Shown here in pieces: positions 14,216 through 20,592 of a stretch of DNA of 24,408 nucleotides (position 1 is its first letter; each line of letters begins with the position of its first letter). This DNA comes from Susulua sp964536195 (GTDB lineage: Bacteria; Omnitrophota; Gorgyraeia; Duberdicusellales; 4484-171): positions 1 to 24,408 of the forward strand of contig CAZHVO010000010.1 of NCBI GenBank assembly GCA_964536195.1, given 5' to 3'. The notes beneath the pieces are model-generated. The model saw nothing but the letters and a program-made list of their open reading frames with translations. It did no database searches and was not told the origin of the DNA. Both the position numbers and the translations under genes were made by a program.

Positions 14216-15682
14216 ATGGCAAAAAAATTTCGTCCAGAAATATTTTTAGGTTTAGTGGCTCCTGTAGGTATAGATTTAAATTATATTTGCGGTTTGATGA
14301 ATGACTATTTGGCAAAAAAATTTAAATATAAACCATATACAATCAGATTAAGTAGTTTAATACAGAATATAAACGGAGTTGAAACAATAATTGATGATTC
14401 TTCAGAGTATTCTCGAATAGATACTGGTATGCGAGCAGGAAACGAGGCTCGATTCATAAGTAACCAAAAAGATATTTTAGCGAAACATTCAATTGTAGAA
14501 ATCCAAAATATAAGAATATCTCCAAAACCAAAACAAGGGAGTGCTTATATTTTTCGGTCAATTAAAAATCCGCACGAAGCACTACTGTATCGAACGGTTT
14601 ATGGTAAAGGTTTTTTTCTATTAGGATTTTATAGTTCAAGGAAAAATAAGGAAAGATATCTTACAGGAAGACAAGGCATGAGTAAAACGAGCGCTAATTA
14701 TTTAATAGGGCGTGATGAAGAAGAGTCGGATAAGTATGGCCAGCAGACCCGTAATACATTTTATACGTCAGATGTTTTTTTTGATATTGATAGTAAGAAT
14801 TTTCAAGACCATTTGAAGAGATTTTTTGATTTGATATTCTGCAACCCATACATAACCCCCACTAAAGATGAATTTGCTATGTTTCTAGCTTTTACATCTT
14901 CTTTTCGTTCAGGGGATTTATCTCGCCAGATAGGGGCGGTTGTGTCTTCTAAAGAGGGAGAAGTTATTGCTACGGGGTGCAACGATGTACCTAAAAAGGG
15001 TGGAGGTTTATATTGGTCTGATGATCCAAACGATAAAAGAGATTTTGTAAAAGGGTACGACGCTAATGAGAAAATAAAGAATGAAATTGCTACTAAAATA
15101 GTGTCCAAAATTAAATTAGAAGAAAGTAAAACTAAAATCTCTGAAGAAAAATTAAGAAAAATTCTTAAAGAGTCGGGGTTATTTGATATAACAGAGTATG
15201 GACGAGCAGTCCATGCTGAAATGGAGGCTTTATCAACTTGTTCTAGAATAGGAATTAGTCCAAGAGAAGGAACTATCTATTCTACAACTTTTCCTTGTCA
15301 TAATTGCGCTAAACACATTGTTGCTTCAGGTATAACGAGAGTAGTTTTCGTAGAGCCATACCCTAAAAGTAAAGCATTACGATTACATGATGATTCTATA
15401 GAGATAAAAAAAGAGTCTACAAACCATGAAACTAAAGTAGTATTTGAAGTTTTTATAGGAGTTGGGCCTAGAAGATTTATTGATTTATTTTCACTAAAAT
15501 TAAGTAATGGTGTTAAAATAATAAGAAAGCAAAAAGGAAAGACAATCAAATGGTCTGAACAAGAAGCTACTTTTCGCTTTCCATTGGTTGGTATGTCATA
15601 TTTAGATAAAGAAATATCAATTGGAGCAAAATTAAATATAAGGGGTAAAAATGGCAAAAAGAAAAAAGAAAAAGAAAAATAA
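14216..15682 (+). CDS. Anti-phage dCTP deaminase (AvcD-like)
   Basis: A 488-residue two-domain protein of the type that protects cells by depleting dCTP during infection. The N-terminal domain (about 1-150) begins EIFLGLVAPVGIDLNYI, a P-loop-NTPase-like start lacking a classical GK(S/T), and includes YTIRLSSLI. The C-terminal cytidine-deaminase fold has GDLSRQIGAVV, the zinc site HAE (His333, Glu335) and PCHNC (Cys361, Cys364), with HIVASGITRVVFVEPYPKS after it. The length and architecture match known anti-phage dCTP deaminases. AAAGG precedes the ATG at 4 nt. A small basic ORF overlaps its end. In Vibrio AvcD is held inactive by an RNA, AvcI; no such RNA is identifiable here. Confidence 0.9.
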   Translation: MAKKFRPEIFLGLVAPVGIDLNYICGLMNDYLAKKFKYKPYTIRLSSLIQNINGVETIIDDSSEYSRIDTGMRAGNEARFISNQKDILAKHSIVEIQNIRISPKPKQGSAYIFRSIKNPHEALLYRTVYGKGFFLLGFYSSRKNKERYLTGRQGMSKTSANYLIGRDEEESDKYGQQTRNTFYTSDVFFDIDSKNFQDHLKRFFDLIFCNPYITPTKDEFAMFLAFTSSFRSGDLSRQIGAVVSSKEGEVIATGCNDVPKKGGGLYWSDDPNDKRDFVKGYDANEKIKNEIATKIVSKIKLEESKTKISEEKLRKILKESGLFDITEYGRAVHAEMEALSTCSRIGISPREGTIYSTTFPCHNCAKHIVASGITRVVFVEPYPKSKALRLHDDSIEIKKESTNHETKVVFEVFIGVGPRRFIDLFSLKLSNGVKIIRKQKGKTIKWSEQEATFRFPLVGMSYLDKEISIGAKLNIRGKNGKKKKEKEK

Positions 15683-15812
15683 AAATTCTTTTCAAGAAAC
15701 TACTTCCGATAATTATAATAAAGTCCAAGGGTGGCCAAAATGGAAGCAGTCAATCACAATTAGTTCTTCCACAGCCAGCACGGGTAGCTTTGTAGAAAAC
15801 AAGGCTATTTAA
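15651..15812 (+). CDS. 53-aa basic small protein overlapping the deaminase gene
   Basis: It starts 32 nt inside the deaminase gene in another frame, with AGGGG 5 nt upstream, so translation is likely coupled. It encodes MAKRKKKKKNKNSFQETTSD, then QGWPKWKQSITISSSTASTG and a short tail. The lysine-rich N-terminus would bind nucleic acid; the GWPKWKQSITISSS part looks like a defined motif. I do not recognise the family. Coupled position suggests a partner or inhibitor of the deaminase (inference). Confidence 0.6.
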   Translation: MAKRKKKKKNKNSFQETTSDNYNKVQGWPKWKQSITISSSTASTGSFVENKAI

Positions 15813-15827
15813 AAAAATAAAATCAAA

Positions 15828-15855
15828 AAAGGACCCCTTCTATTTTCAATTCCGC
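15828..15855 (+). repeat. Degenerate copy 7 of the cassette repeat
   Basis: AAAGGACCCCTTCTATTTT is joined directly to CAATTCCGCG; the central A/T-rich part is missing. It lies after the last cassette gene and before the minus-strand genes of the island's right end, so it may mark the end of the array. Confidence 0.5.
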
Positions 15856-15879
15856 GACAATCGAAGGCACAACATTTAG

Positions 15880-16155
15880 CTACCTAATCGAGCTTTCTTT
15901 AATGTAGATTTCAAAAACACCCTCTCTTAACCTTATCTTATATACTTGCGACTTGGGAATCCAGAGTTTCTTGCCGTTACAATAAACCCCGTTAGAAGTA
16001 TCTTGCTGGGAGCGAGTGTTGGGTCTTTTGTGTTTACTTCTAACGGGGTAAACCAAAATAGCTTTATCGGTCTCGTGTACAAAACGGATTTTGATCCAGA
16101 TTTTCTTTTCTATAGGGTATTTTGGTGGGTTATAGTAGGGGATATGGAAAAACAT
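15880..16155 (-). CDS. 91-aa hypothetical protein, partner of the recombinase tail
   Basis: Minus-strand ORF beginning MFFHIPYYNPPKYPIEKKIW and containing NGKKLWIPKSQVYKIRLREG. A strong AAGGAGGG ribosome site, embedded in the end of the HTH tail fragment, lies 7 nt before the ATG. The recombinase tail stops 3 nt before it. In the circular form of the island it would therefore be the gene after the recombinase; in the integrated state it is cut off from that promoter. Basic, soluble and of unknown function. A directionality factor is one possibility, not supported by any motif. Confidence 0.75.
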   Translation of the reverse strand: MFFHIPYYNPPKYPIEKKIWIKIRFVHETDKAILVYPVRSKHKRPNTRSQQDTSNGVYCNGKKLWIPKSQVYKIRLREGVFEIYIKESSIR

Positions 16156-16158
16156 ATT

Positions 16159-16370
16159 TTATCCCTCCTTATAATTACAGGCTTTTCGCGCTGTTGCTTT
16201 GTCAATATTTAAGCTTTTGGCTATGCTTTCGTAAGACATACCTAGCAGACGAAATTGTTTAGCTTTTTTTGCTATGGTTTGGTATAATGGTATCCGCTTG
16301 GTGGGTTCAATAACAACGGTAGCCTTGATTTCTGATAAGGTTCGAATTGGTTGCAGTAGCGCCCGCCATT
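16159..16370 (-). pseudogene. Stranded C-terminal HTH segment of the recombinase
   Basis: Reading from the attR core the minus strand gives ALLQPIRTLSEIKATVVIEP, then TKRIPLYQTIAKKAKQFRLL and GMSYESIAKSLNIDKATARK before stopping at TAA (16159-16161). The last part is a helix-turn-helix of the resolvase type. There is no start codon in frame; an upstream TAA (16378-16380) closes it on the chromosome side. It is in frame with recombinase codon 559 when the two cores are joined, adding 67 residues. It is therefore not a decayed gene but the other half of a gene split by integration. Confidence 0.85.
16339..16370. other. attR: right attP arm plus 9-bp core
   Basis: The arm GGTTCGAATTGGTT (16339-16352) is the exact reverse complement of 85-98. 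It is followed by 9 nt and the core CCCGCCATT (16362-16370). On the circle, the two arms would lie 20 nt apart with the centre of symmetry inside the core. Confidence 0.75.
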
Positions 16371-16418
16371 TAATTTGTTATTCAGCTGTTTTTTAAGAAG
16401 ACAGCTTTAGGCGTATCC

Positions 16419-16446
16419 TTGACTTTTTATTAAAATGTGGTATTAA
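16419..16446 (+). promoter_or_regulatory. Candidate promoter for the Wzc-like gene
   Basis: TTGACT (16419-16424) and TATTAA (16441-16446) are separated by 16 nt, just outside the island border. Predicted transcription start is about 10 nt before the ATG, so part of the ribosome site would be outside the mRNA; the true start may differ. Confidence 0.4.
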
Positions 16447-16462
16447 AGGGAAGGGGGCGAAA

Positions 16463-17401
16463 ATGATACCAGAGATAAAGTCTAGAAGATTCACCTTTAA
16501 AGAGCATATCGACATAATTTTCTGCCGGCATATTACAACAGTCATAATTCTAACTATTGCCTTTGGTGCCTTTGGCTTTATCGCTCAGAAGAGTATTCCT
16601 CTAAATGCCATAGCCGGCCTTGTCCTTGGTATAGTTTTAAGTTATCTTTTAGAATCCCTAGATTCGACACTGAAGACTCCTGAAGACGTAGAGTGCCGCA
16701 CCCAGCTACCTTACTTAGGATATATCCCTTCAATAGAAAAAGAGCTCAAGAATAAAAAGGATGCTGATTTAGTCTCTCACCAGAGACACTATTCTTATGT
16801 AGCTGAAGCCTTCAGAAAAGCTAAGGCTTCACTTTTGGCTACTTGTTCCGCAGAGAATTCGCTTAAGACTTTTGTAGTCAGTAGTTTTATACCGAAAGAG
16901 GGCAAGAGCTTTGTGGCTACGAATCTTGCCATAACATTTGCTGCGGCTGGAGAACCAACACTGTTAATTGATGGAGATATGAGAAAGGGCAAGCTCAATG
17001 AAATCTTTAAGATCGATAACGAGAGGGGATTGTCTAATGCTTTAGCTGGAGTGTCTTCCTTCCATGAGGCAATAGTCCCGACAAGCATAGAGAACCTTTC
17101 AGTGTTGCCTTTAGGCGCGGCATCTCCTAATCCTGTAGAATTATTAAAGGCAGATAAGATAAAAGCAATCCTGCAAGAAGCCGGAACAAAGTTTAAAAAG
17201 ATAATTATTGATAGCTCTCCGATATTAAACGTTACTGACGCTCTTGTTTTTGGCCGAGAATGCGATGGTGTAATCTTTGTAATCAAAGCCGGTGCTACCC
17301 CTTTCCAGCACATTATAGATGCTCAAAAAATGATTGGCAACAGAGTAAAAGTTCTCGGAGCACTATTAAATGGCGTAGATGTTAAAAAGAGCCGGTATTA
17401 A
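16463..17401 (+). CDS. Wzc/CpsD-like tyrosine-kinase ATPase lacking the periplasmic Wzz domain
   Basis: A bacterial tyrosine-kinase-type ATPase for polysaccharide export. Residues 24-41 (TTVIILTIAFGAFGFIAQ) and 45-65 (PLNAIAGLVLGIVLSYLLES) are two hydrophobic segments, followed by the usual LDSTLKTPEDVE junction. In full-length Wzc-type proteins several hundred periplasmic residues separate such segments; here they are only a few residues apart. The ATPase has Walker A VSSFIPKEGKSFVATNLA, Walker A' LLIDGDMRKGKL and Walker B IIIDSSPIL (usually DxPP). The C-terminal tyrosine cluster is reduced to one Tyr (KKSRY). AAGGGGG precedes the ATG. It may be a degenerate or accessory kinase; an internal in-frame deletion of an ancestor is the simplest origin. 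Confidence 0.85.
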   Translation: MIPEIKSRRFTFKEHIDIIFCRHITTVIILTIAFGAFGFIAQKSIPLNAIAGLVLGIVLSYLLESLDSTLKTPEDVECRTQLPYLGYIPSIEKELKNKKDADLVSHQRHYSYVAEAFRKAKASLLATCSAENSLKTFVVSSFIPKEGKSFVATNLAITFAAAGEPTLLIDGDMRKGKLNEIFKIDNERGLSNALAGVSSFHEAIVPTSIENLSVLPLGAASPNPVELLKADKIKAILQEAGTKFKKIIIDSSPILNVTDALVFGRECDGVIFVIKAGATPFQHIIDAQKMIGNRVKVLGALLNGVDVKKSRY

Positions 17402-17472
17402 TCCCCCGGATAAGTATTAAACCTCTATAACCAGTCACTGAAATTTATTATAGATTTTTTCTAAGGCTTTGA

Positions 17473-17478
17473 TATAAT
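17473..17478 (+). promoter_or_regulatory. -10 element of the tRNA-Met gene
   Basis: TATAAT lies 12 nt before the tRNA, but no clear -35 is visible 17 nt upstream. Confidence 0.45.
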
Positions 17479-17490
17479 TTAGATACTTCT

Positions 17491-17564
17491 GGCGGCGTAG
17501 CTCAGGCTGGTAGAGCAAACGGCTCATACCCGTTTTGCCGGTGGTTCAAGTCCACTCGCCGCCA
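17491..17564 (+). tRNA. tRNA with CAT anticodon (probably elongator tRNA-Met)
   Basis: Acceptor GGCGGCG/CGCCGCC is fully paired, with D arm GCTC...GAGC, anticodon stem around CTCATAC (CAT) and T arm GGTGG-TTCAAGT-CCACT. The paired first base argues against initiator tRNA; a tRNA-Ile with modified CAT cannot be excluded. No CCA is encoded, unlike the tRNA-Asp at 2-80. Confidence 0.95.
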
Positions 17565-17590
17565 TGTTTTTTGTTTAAGAAGGGAGTATT

Positions 17591-18235
17591 ATGAAAGTTG
17601 CACTTGTATCGATTCTGGTATGCGTCCTGCCGTTTGTAATACTTTTTATAATAGGCCAGCTCCTTAAAACAGGCCGGTCCAAGAAAATGCAATCTTTTGC
17701 CGATGGAGCAAAGTTTTCTTTTTTAAACAAGAGAGATAATTCATACCTTTCTAAACTCCCCAACTTTAGTTTATTCTCTAAGGGTCGAAAAAAGACAGTG
17801 AGAAATATTCTAAGCGGCCAGAGAGATAGTTTTAAAATTTCAATATTCCACTACTCTTACCGCGAGAATTCCGGCGGAGAAAGCGAGCAATCATGTATAT
17901 ATACAGTAGCGTTTTTTGAGTCTGAGAAATTTTCAATACCAGCCTTTTCCCTTAGGCCCAAGAGGCTTATTGAATTTGGAAAATCCTCTGGTTTTAAAAT
18001 TGAGTCAAGCCCCACCTTTAGCAAACGGTACTTGCTCCAAGGTGATGAGGCCGAGGCAATAATTAATCTCTTTAACCCAGATATACTAAGAATTTTTGAG
18101 GAGGAAAAGGGATGGTATATGGAGTCAGTTGATAGTAAATTGCTTTTCTATAAAAGCAGATACCTTGCTCCAAAAAAACTATCGCCTTTTTTAGATAAAT
18201 CCCACCGTATAGCAACGATGTTTATTGGGAGATAA
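17591..18235 (+). CDS. Single-pass membrane protein of unknown function
   Basis: The N-terminus (VALVSILVCVLPFVILFIIG) is a membrane anchor or signal anchor. The remaining about 185 residues are soluble, with FKISIFHYSYRENSGGESEQ and later FSLRPKRLIEF and a C-terminal region ending in KSHRIATMFIGR. GGGAG precedes the ATG. The pattern recalls unknown-function membrane proteins whose soluble domain compares a protein's own state, but no family is recognised. It follows the tRNA and precedes the zinc-ribbon/GGDEF pair. Confidence 0.8.
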   Translation: MKVALVSILVCVLPFVILFIIGQLLKTGRSKKMQSFADGAKFSFLNKRDNSYLSKLPNFSLFSKGRKKTVRNILSGQRDSFKISIFHYSYRENSGGESEQSCIYTVAFFESEKFSIPAFSLRPKRLIEFGKSSGFKIESSPTFSKRYLLQGDEAEAIINLFNPDILRIFEEEKGWYMESVDSKLLFYKSRYLAPKKLSPFLDKSHRIATMFIGR

Positions 18236-18273
18236 TCTTTTACATCGTGGTTATGAAATCTTCCCAAATTAAC

Positions 18274-18302
18274 TTACTCAATAGTCTGTTTTGTAGTATA
18301 CT
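18274..18302 (+). promoter_or_regulatory. Candidate promoter for the zinc-ribbon/GGDEF pair
   Basis: TTACTC (18274-18279) and TATACT (18297-18302) are separated by 17 nt. The leader to ATG 18341 would be about 30 nt and carries AGGAGA. Confidence 0.45.
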
Positions 18303-18340
18303 ATTTCTGTAGCCGGTAGGTTTTTTTGAAAGGAGAGAAA

Positions 18341-18631
18341 ATGAATTGTCCGCGTTGTGATAGTGAGAAGATAATAAAGGGAAGGGTTTTTAATCAGACC
18401 GACTATATTTCCCCTCAAGCATTCTTTAGACCCAAGGAATTAAAACCCTTTTCATTATTCGGGATAAATGTTCGGTTAAAGAAGAATAATTTTGCTGCTT
18501 GTGGAGAGTGTGGACTTCTTTGGTCAGTAGTCGATACTGACGAGTTAACAAAAGTTGTTACTAAAAGTGGCCGAAAGAATATTAAGGATATATTGGAGAT
18601 AAAAGAGGAACAAAGATCGGATCATGATTGA
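18341..18631 (+). CDS. Small zinc-ribbon protein
   Basis: A 96-residue protein with two CxxC pairs: MNCPRCDSEK at the start and AACGECGLLW at about 52-61, forming one zinc ribbon, with a C-terminal helix. AGGAGA lies 4 nt upstream of ATG 18341; the longer TTG start is less likely. Its stop overlaps the GGDEF gene start by 8 nt, so the two are translationally coupled. Function unknown; coupling suggests it works with the cyclase. Confidence 0.8.
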   Translation: MNCPRCDSEKIIKGRVFNQTDYISPQAFFRPKELKPFSLFGINVRLKKNNFAACGECGLLWSVVDTDELTKVVTKSGRKNIKDILEIKEEQRSDHD

Positions 18632-19499
18632 GCAGGTCCAAAAAGACCATCTCACAGGATTTTTCTTAAGAGAGGCCTTAGATTCTTTTCTGGACAAGCT
18701 CATAGATGAAGCTGACCTTAAGAGCAAGAGTTTTTCAATAGCCCTCATTGATCTAGATAAATTTAAAAGATATAATGATAAATTCGGTCATCTTTTTGGA
18801 GATGAAGTCTTAAAGTATGTCGCTGGAATTTTTCGGTTAACCTTTTATGGAGATCCGCATTATTATTACCGTTATGGGGGCGACGAGTTCATCATAATAT
18901 TCCCTGACACTGGGACGCAAGAGGTTGACCGTTTTTTGCATCAGTGTATCTATAATACCTTCCAACAACCTTTTTTGTTTAAAAGCAACTTTTACAAAAT
19001 CACCATGAGCTTTGGTGTTGCTTCATACCCTCGCGATGGCAGGACCAGAGAAGAATTAGTCAGGAAAGCTGACGAGGCGATGTATTATTCAAAGCGTACC
19101 GGAACTAACCAAATTACTCTAGCCAGCGACCTCTCTCGCTTAAAGATACGGAAATGGATTATAATTCTCGGCAGTATAGCTTGTCTTGTTTTGGCTGGAC
19201 TTATAACTTCTAAATTCACCTTCAAAACAATTATTAAGCCTACGATACAGGGGGTTAAGAATATAAAGATAGTTACTAAGCCTGGAGACTTAGACACAGT
19301 CATTCTAAAAAACGGAAGTTTGTATGAAGGAAGGGTTATTAAGGAAACCGACAATGTAGTAGTGCTAAGCCTATATATGGAGAAAGGCTATGGCACCATG
19401 ACTTTGAAAAAATCAGAAATACTAAGAGTAAGGTATGGTAGAGTCGGCATTCACGATGGAAAGACCCAACTACCTCAACCAGAATTAAATAACCCTTAA
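18624..19499 (+). CDS. GGDEF diguanylate cyclase with C-terminal membrane segment and extra domain
   Basis: The GGDEF domain is N-terminal (about 8-165): DHLTGFFLREALDSF, ALIDLDKFKRYNDKFGH, the active loop YRYGGDEFIIIF, and MSFGVASYPRDG with KADEAMYYSKRTG. It therefore has the residues for making cyclic di-GMP. The usual RxxD inhibitory site is absent (FYGD at that position). A transmembrane helix (WIIILGSIACLVLAGLITS) follows, then a C-terminal domain of about 75 residues with VILKNGSLYEGRVIKETDN, a short beta-barrel-like module. Most cyclases have the sensor N-terminal; here the order is reversed, with the possible sensor outside the membrane. Confidence 0.9.
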   Translation: MIEQVQKDHLTGFFLREALDSFLDKLIDEADLKSKSFSIALIDLDKFKRYNDKFGHLFGDEVLKYVAGIFRLTFYGDPHYYYRYGGDEFIIIFPDTGTQEVDRFLHQCIYNTFQQPFLFKSNFYKITMSFGVASYPRDGRTREELVRKADEAMYYSKRTGTNQITLASDLSRLKIRKWIIILGSIACLVLAGLITSKFTFKTIIKPTIQGVKNIKIVTKPGDLDTVILKNGSLYEGRVIKETDNVVVLSLYMEKGYGTMTLKKSEILRVRYGRVGIHDGKTQLPQPELNNP

Positions 19500-19519
19500 A
19501 TACAAAAAGGAGGAGTGAG

Positions 19520-19789
19520 ATGGATATAGAAGTAAAAAAACCTAGCCAAGATGAGTTAAAGAGTTTAGGTGTTGAAACTTGGCCTATCTGGGAGAAAGAG
19601 GCTAGTAGTTTTGATTGGCATTATGATTCAAAAGAAGTCTGTTACTTCCTAGAAGGAGAGGTAGAGGTAGAGAAGTCAGGTGGGCAGAGAGTAAAGATTG
19701 AAAAGGGGGATTTAGCAACCTTTCCCCAAGGGCTAAGCTGCAAGTGGCACATTAAAAGAAAAGTAAAAAAGCATTACAACTTTGGCTAG
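19520..19789 (+). CDS. Small cupin-fold protein
   Basis: An 89-residue cupin (DUF861-like): TWPIWEKEASSFDWHYDSKE, CYFLEGEVEVE, then KIEKGDLATFPQGLSCKWHI. A beta-barrel with few metal-ligand histidines. AGGAGG lies about 7 nt before the ATG. It could bind a small ligand; no substrate can be assigned. It ends 1 nt from the convergent small basic gene. Confidence 0.85.
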   Translation: MDIEVKKPSQDELKSLGVETWPIWEKEASSFDWHYDSKEVCYFLEGEVEVEKSGGQRVKIEKGDLATFPQGLSCKWHIKRKVKKHYNFG

Positions 19790-19790
19790 A

Positions 19791-19958
19791 TTAAGCAGAA
19801 GTTGTTTTTTGTTTCTTGCCTTTCCTTAAGAAATGTTTTGCAAGCCGAGTAAGCTTCTCGTAAGGGATTTCCCCTTTTGAGCATTGCTTCGCTTCTCCGC
19901 GAGCTTTTTTAGTTTTTTTCTTATGGATTTTTTTTAGTTCACGCTTTGGTCTTCCCAT
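19791..19958 (-). CDS. 55-aa lysine-rich small basic protein (MGRPKRE type)
   Basis: ATG 19958 is preferred because AGGAGG lies 4 nt upstream and the product begins MGRPKRELKKIHKKKTKKAR, followed by KGEIPYEKLTRLAKHFLRKG. Strong positive charge suggests RNA or ribosome binding. I recall similar short proteins in related uncultured lineages but cannot verify a family. Confidence 0.7.
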   Translation of the reverse strand: MGRPKRELKKIHKKKTKKARGEAKQCSKGEIPYEKLTRLAKHFLRKGKKQKTTSA

Positions 19959-20092
19959 AGGACCTCCTAATTCAGACATACAACTTATGCTCAACATATC
20001 AATAAGTTACGTCTTTATTAGATTATTTATAGAAAATGCTTTTTGTCAAGCTATTTCTCGAAGTTACCTGCTGTTCTTGGATAAATATTTTG

Positions 20093-20121
20093 TTGCTTAA
20101 ATCAACTTTTTTTCATATAAT
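20093..20121 (+). promoter_or_regulatory. Promoter giving a leaderless transcript
   Basis: TTGCTT (20093-20098) and TATAAT (20116-20121) are 17 nt apart. The ATG at 20131 is only 9 nt after the -10 end, so transcription would start almost at the start codon. No ribosome site is seen. Confidence 0.6.
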
Positions 20122-20130
20122 AGTAGCCTA

Positions 20131-20580
20131 ATGGATGGATTTTGGGAAGGACTAAGTAAGAATAAGGCTTTCTGGGCGATATTTTTCAGCGCTATAGCTG
20201 CTCAGAGCCTAAAGATTATTATAGGGGTGATAAAGGAGAAGAGGTTTAACTTTTATTGGCTTCTCGGCACAGGGGGAATGCCGTCTACCCATAGCGCTGC
20301 TGTAGTGTCTTTGGTTATCTGTGTCGGTAAGGAGCTGGGTAGCTCTTCACCTTTCTTTGCCCTAAGTGTAGTTTTTGCTTTAATTACTATGTTTGATGCT
20401 CAGACCTGGCGACGTTCTATAGGATTCCAAGCCAAGATTCTTAATAAAATAATGGTAGACTTTCAAGAAGGAAAGAAACTTCGAGAAGATAGATTAAGAG
20501 AGCTAGTCGGGCACACTCCGATAGAGGTTCTTATGGGCGCCCTTGTTGGGGTGGCTATTACTTTTATACTTTACAGTTAG
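20131..20580 (+). CDS. Divergent PAP2-related membrane protein (DUF212/YuiD family)
   Basis: A 149-residue membrane protein with the family signature GTGGMPSTHSAAVVSLVI, and GHTPIEVLMGALVGVAITFI near the end. Hydrophobic helices are at about 13-33, 50-65, 74-94 and 130-147. The family is related to PAP2 lipid phosphatases, but the reaction of this branch is not firmly known. It has its own promoter and appears to be leaderless. It lies 12 nt before the L,D-transpeptidase, likely in one operon. Confidence 0.88.
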   Translation: MDGFWEGLSKNKAFWAIFFSAIAAQSLKIIIGVIKEKRFNFYWLLGTGGMPSTHSAAVVSLVICVGKELGSSSPFFALSVVFALITMFDAQTWRRSIGFQAKILNKIMVDFQEGKKLREDRLRELVGHTPIEVLMGALVGVAITFILYS

Positions 20581-20592
20581 AAAGGAGCTTCC

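Larger units (their letters stand above)
74..16370. mobile_element. Serine-recombinase integrative defence island in tRNA-Asp
   Basis: The direct repeat CCCGCCATT occurs at 74-82, in the tRNA 3' end, and at 16362-16370. Between the copies lie a large serine recombinase, an RM system and a run of defence-type genes. Outside them are a tRNA and housekeeping genes. Joining the two ends through the core restores an uninterrupted recombinase frame and a symmetric attP, which is strong internal evidence for these borders. The element is about 16.3 kb. No replication, conjugation or capsid genes are visible, so it would need either its own recombinase alone or outside help to move between cells. Confidence 0.85.

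Noticed and set aside
13470..16072. GTCTC-type sites (for example near 13475, 13613 and 16067) as evidence for the enzyme's target
   Set aside because: A 5-6 bp site is expected by chance at this rate; the recognition sequence cannot be inferred from it.
16384..16406. Hairpin AGCTGT/ACAGCT after attR as a terminator
   Set aside because: The stem is only 6 bp with an 11-nt loop and no T-run follows.
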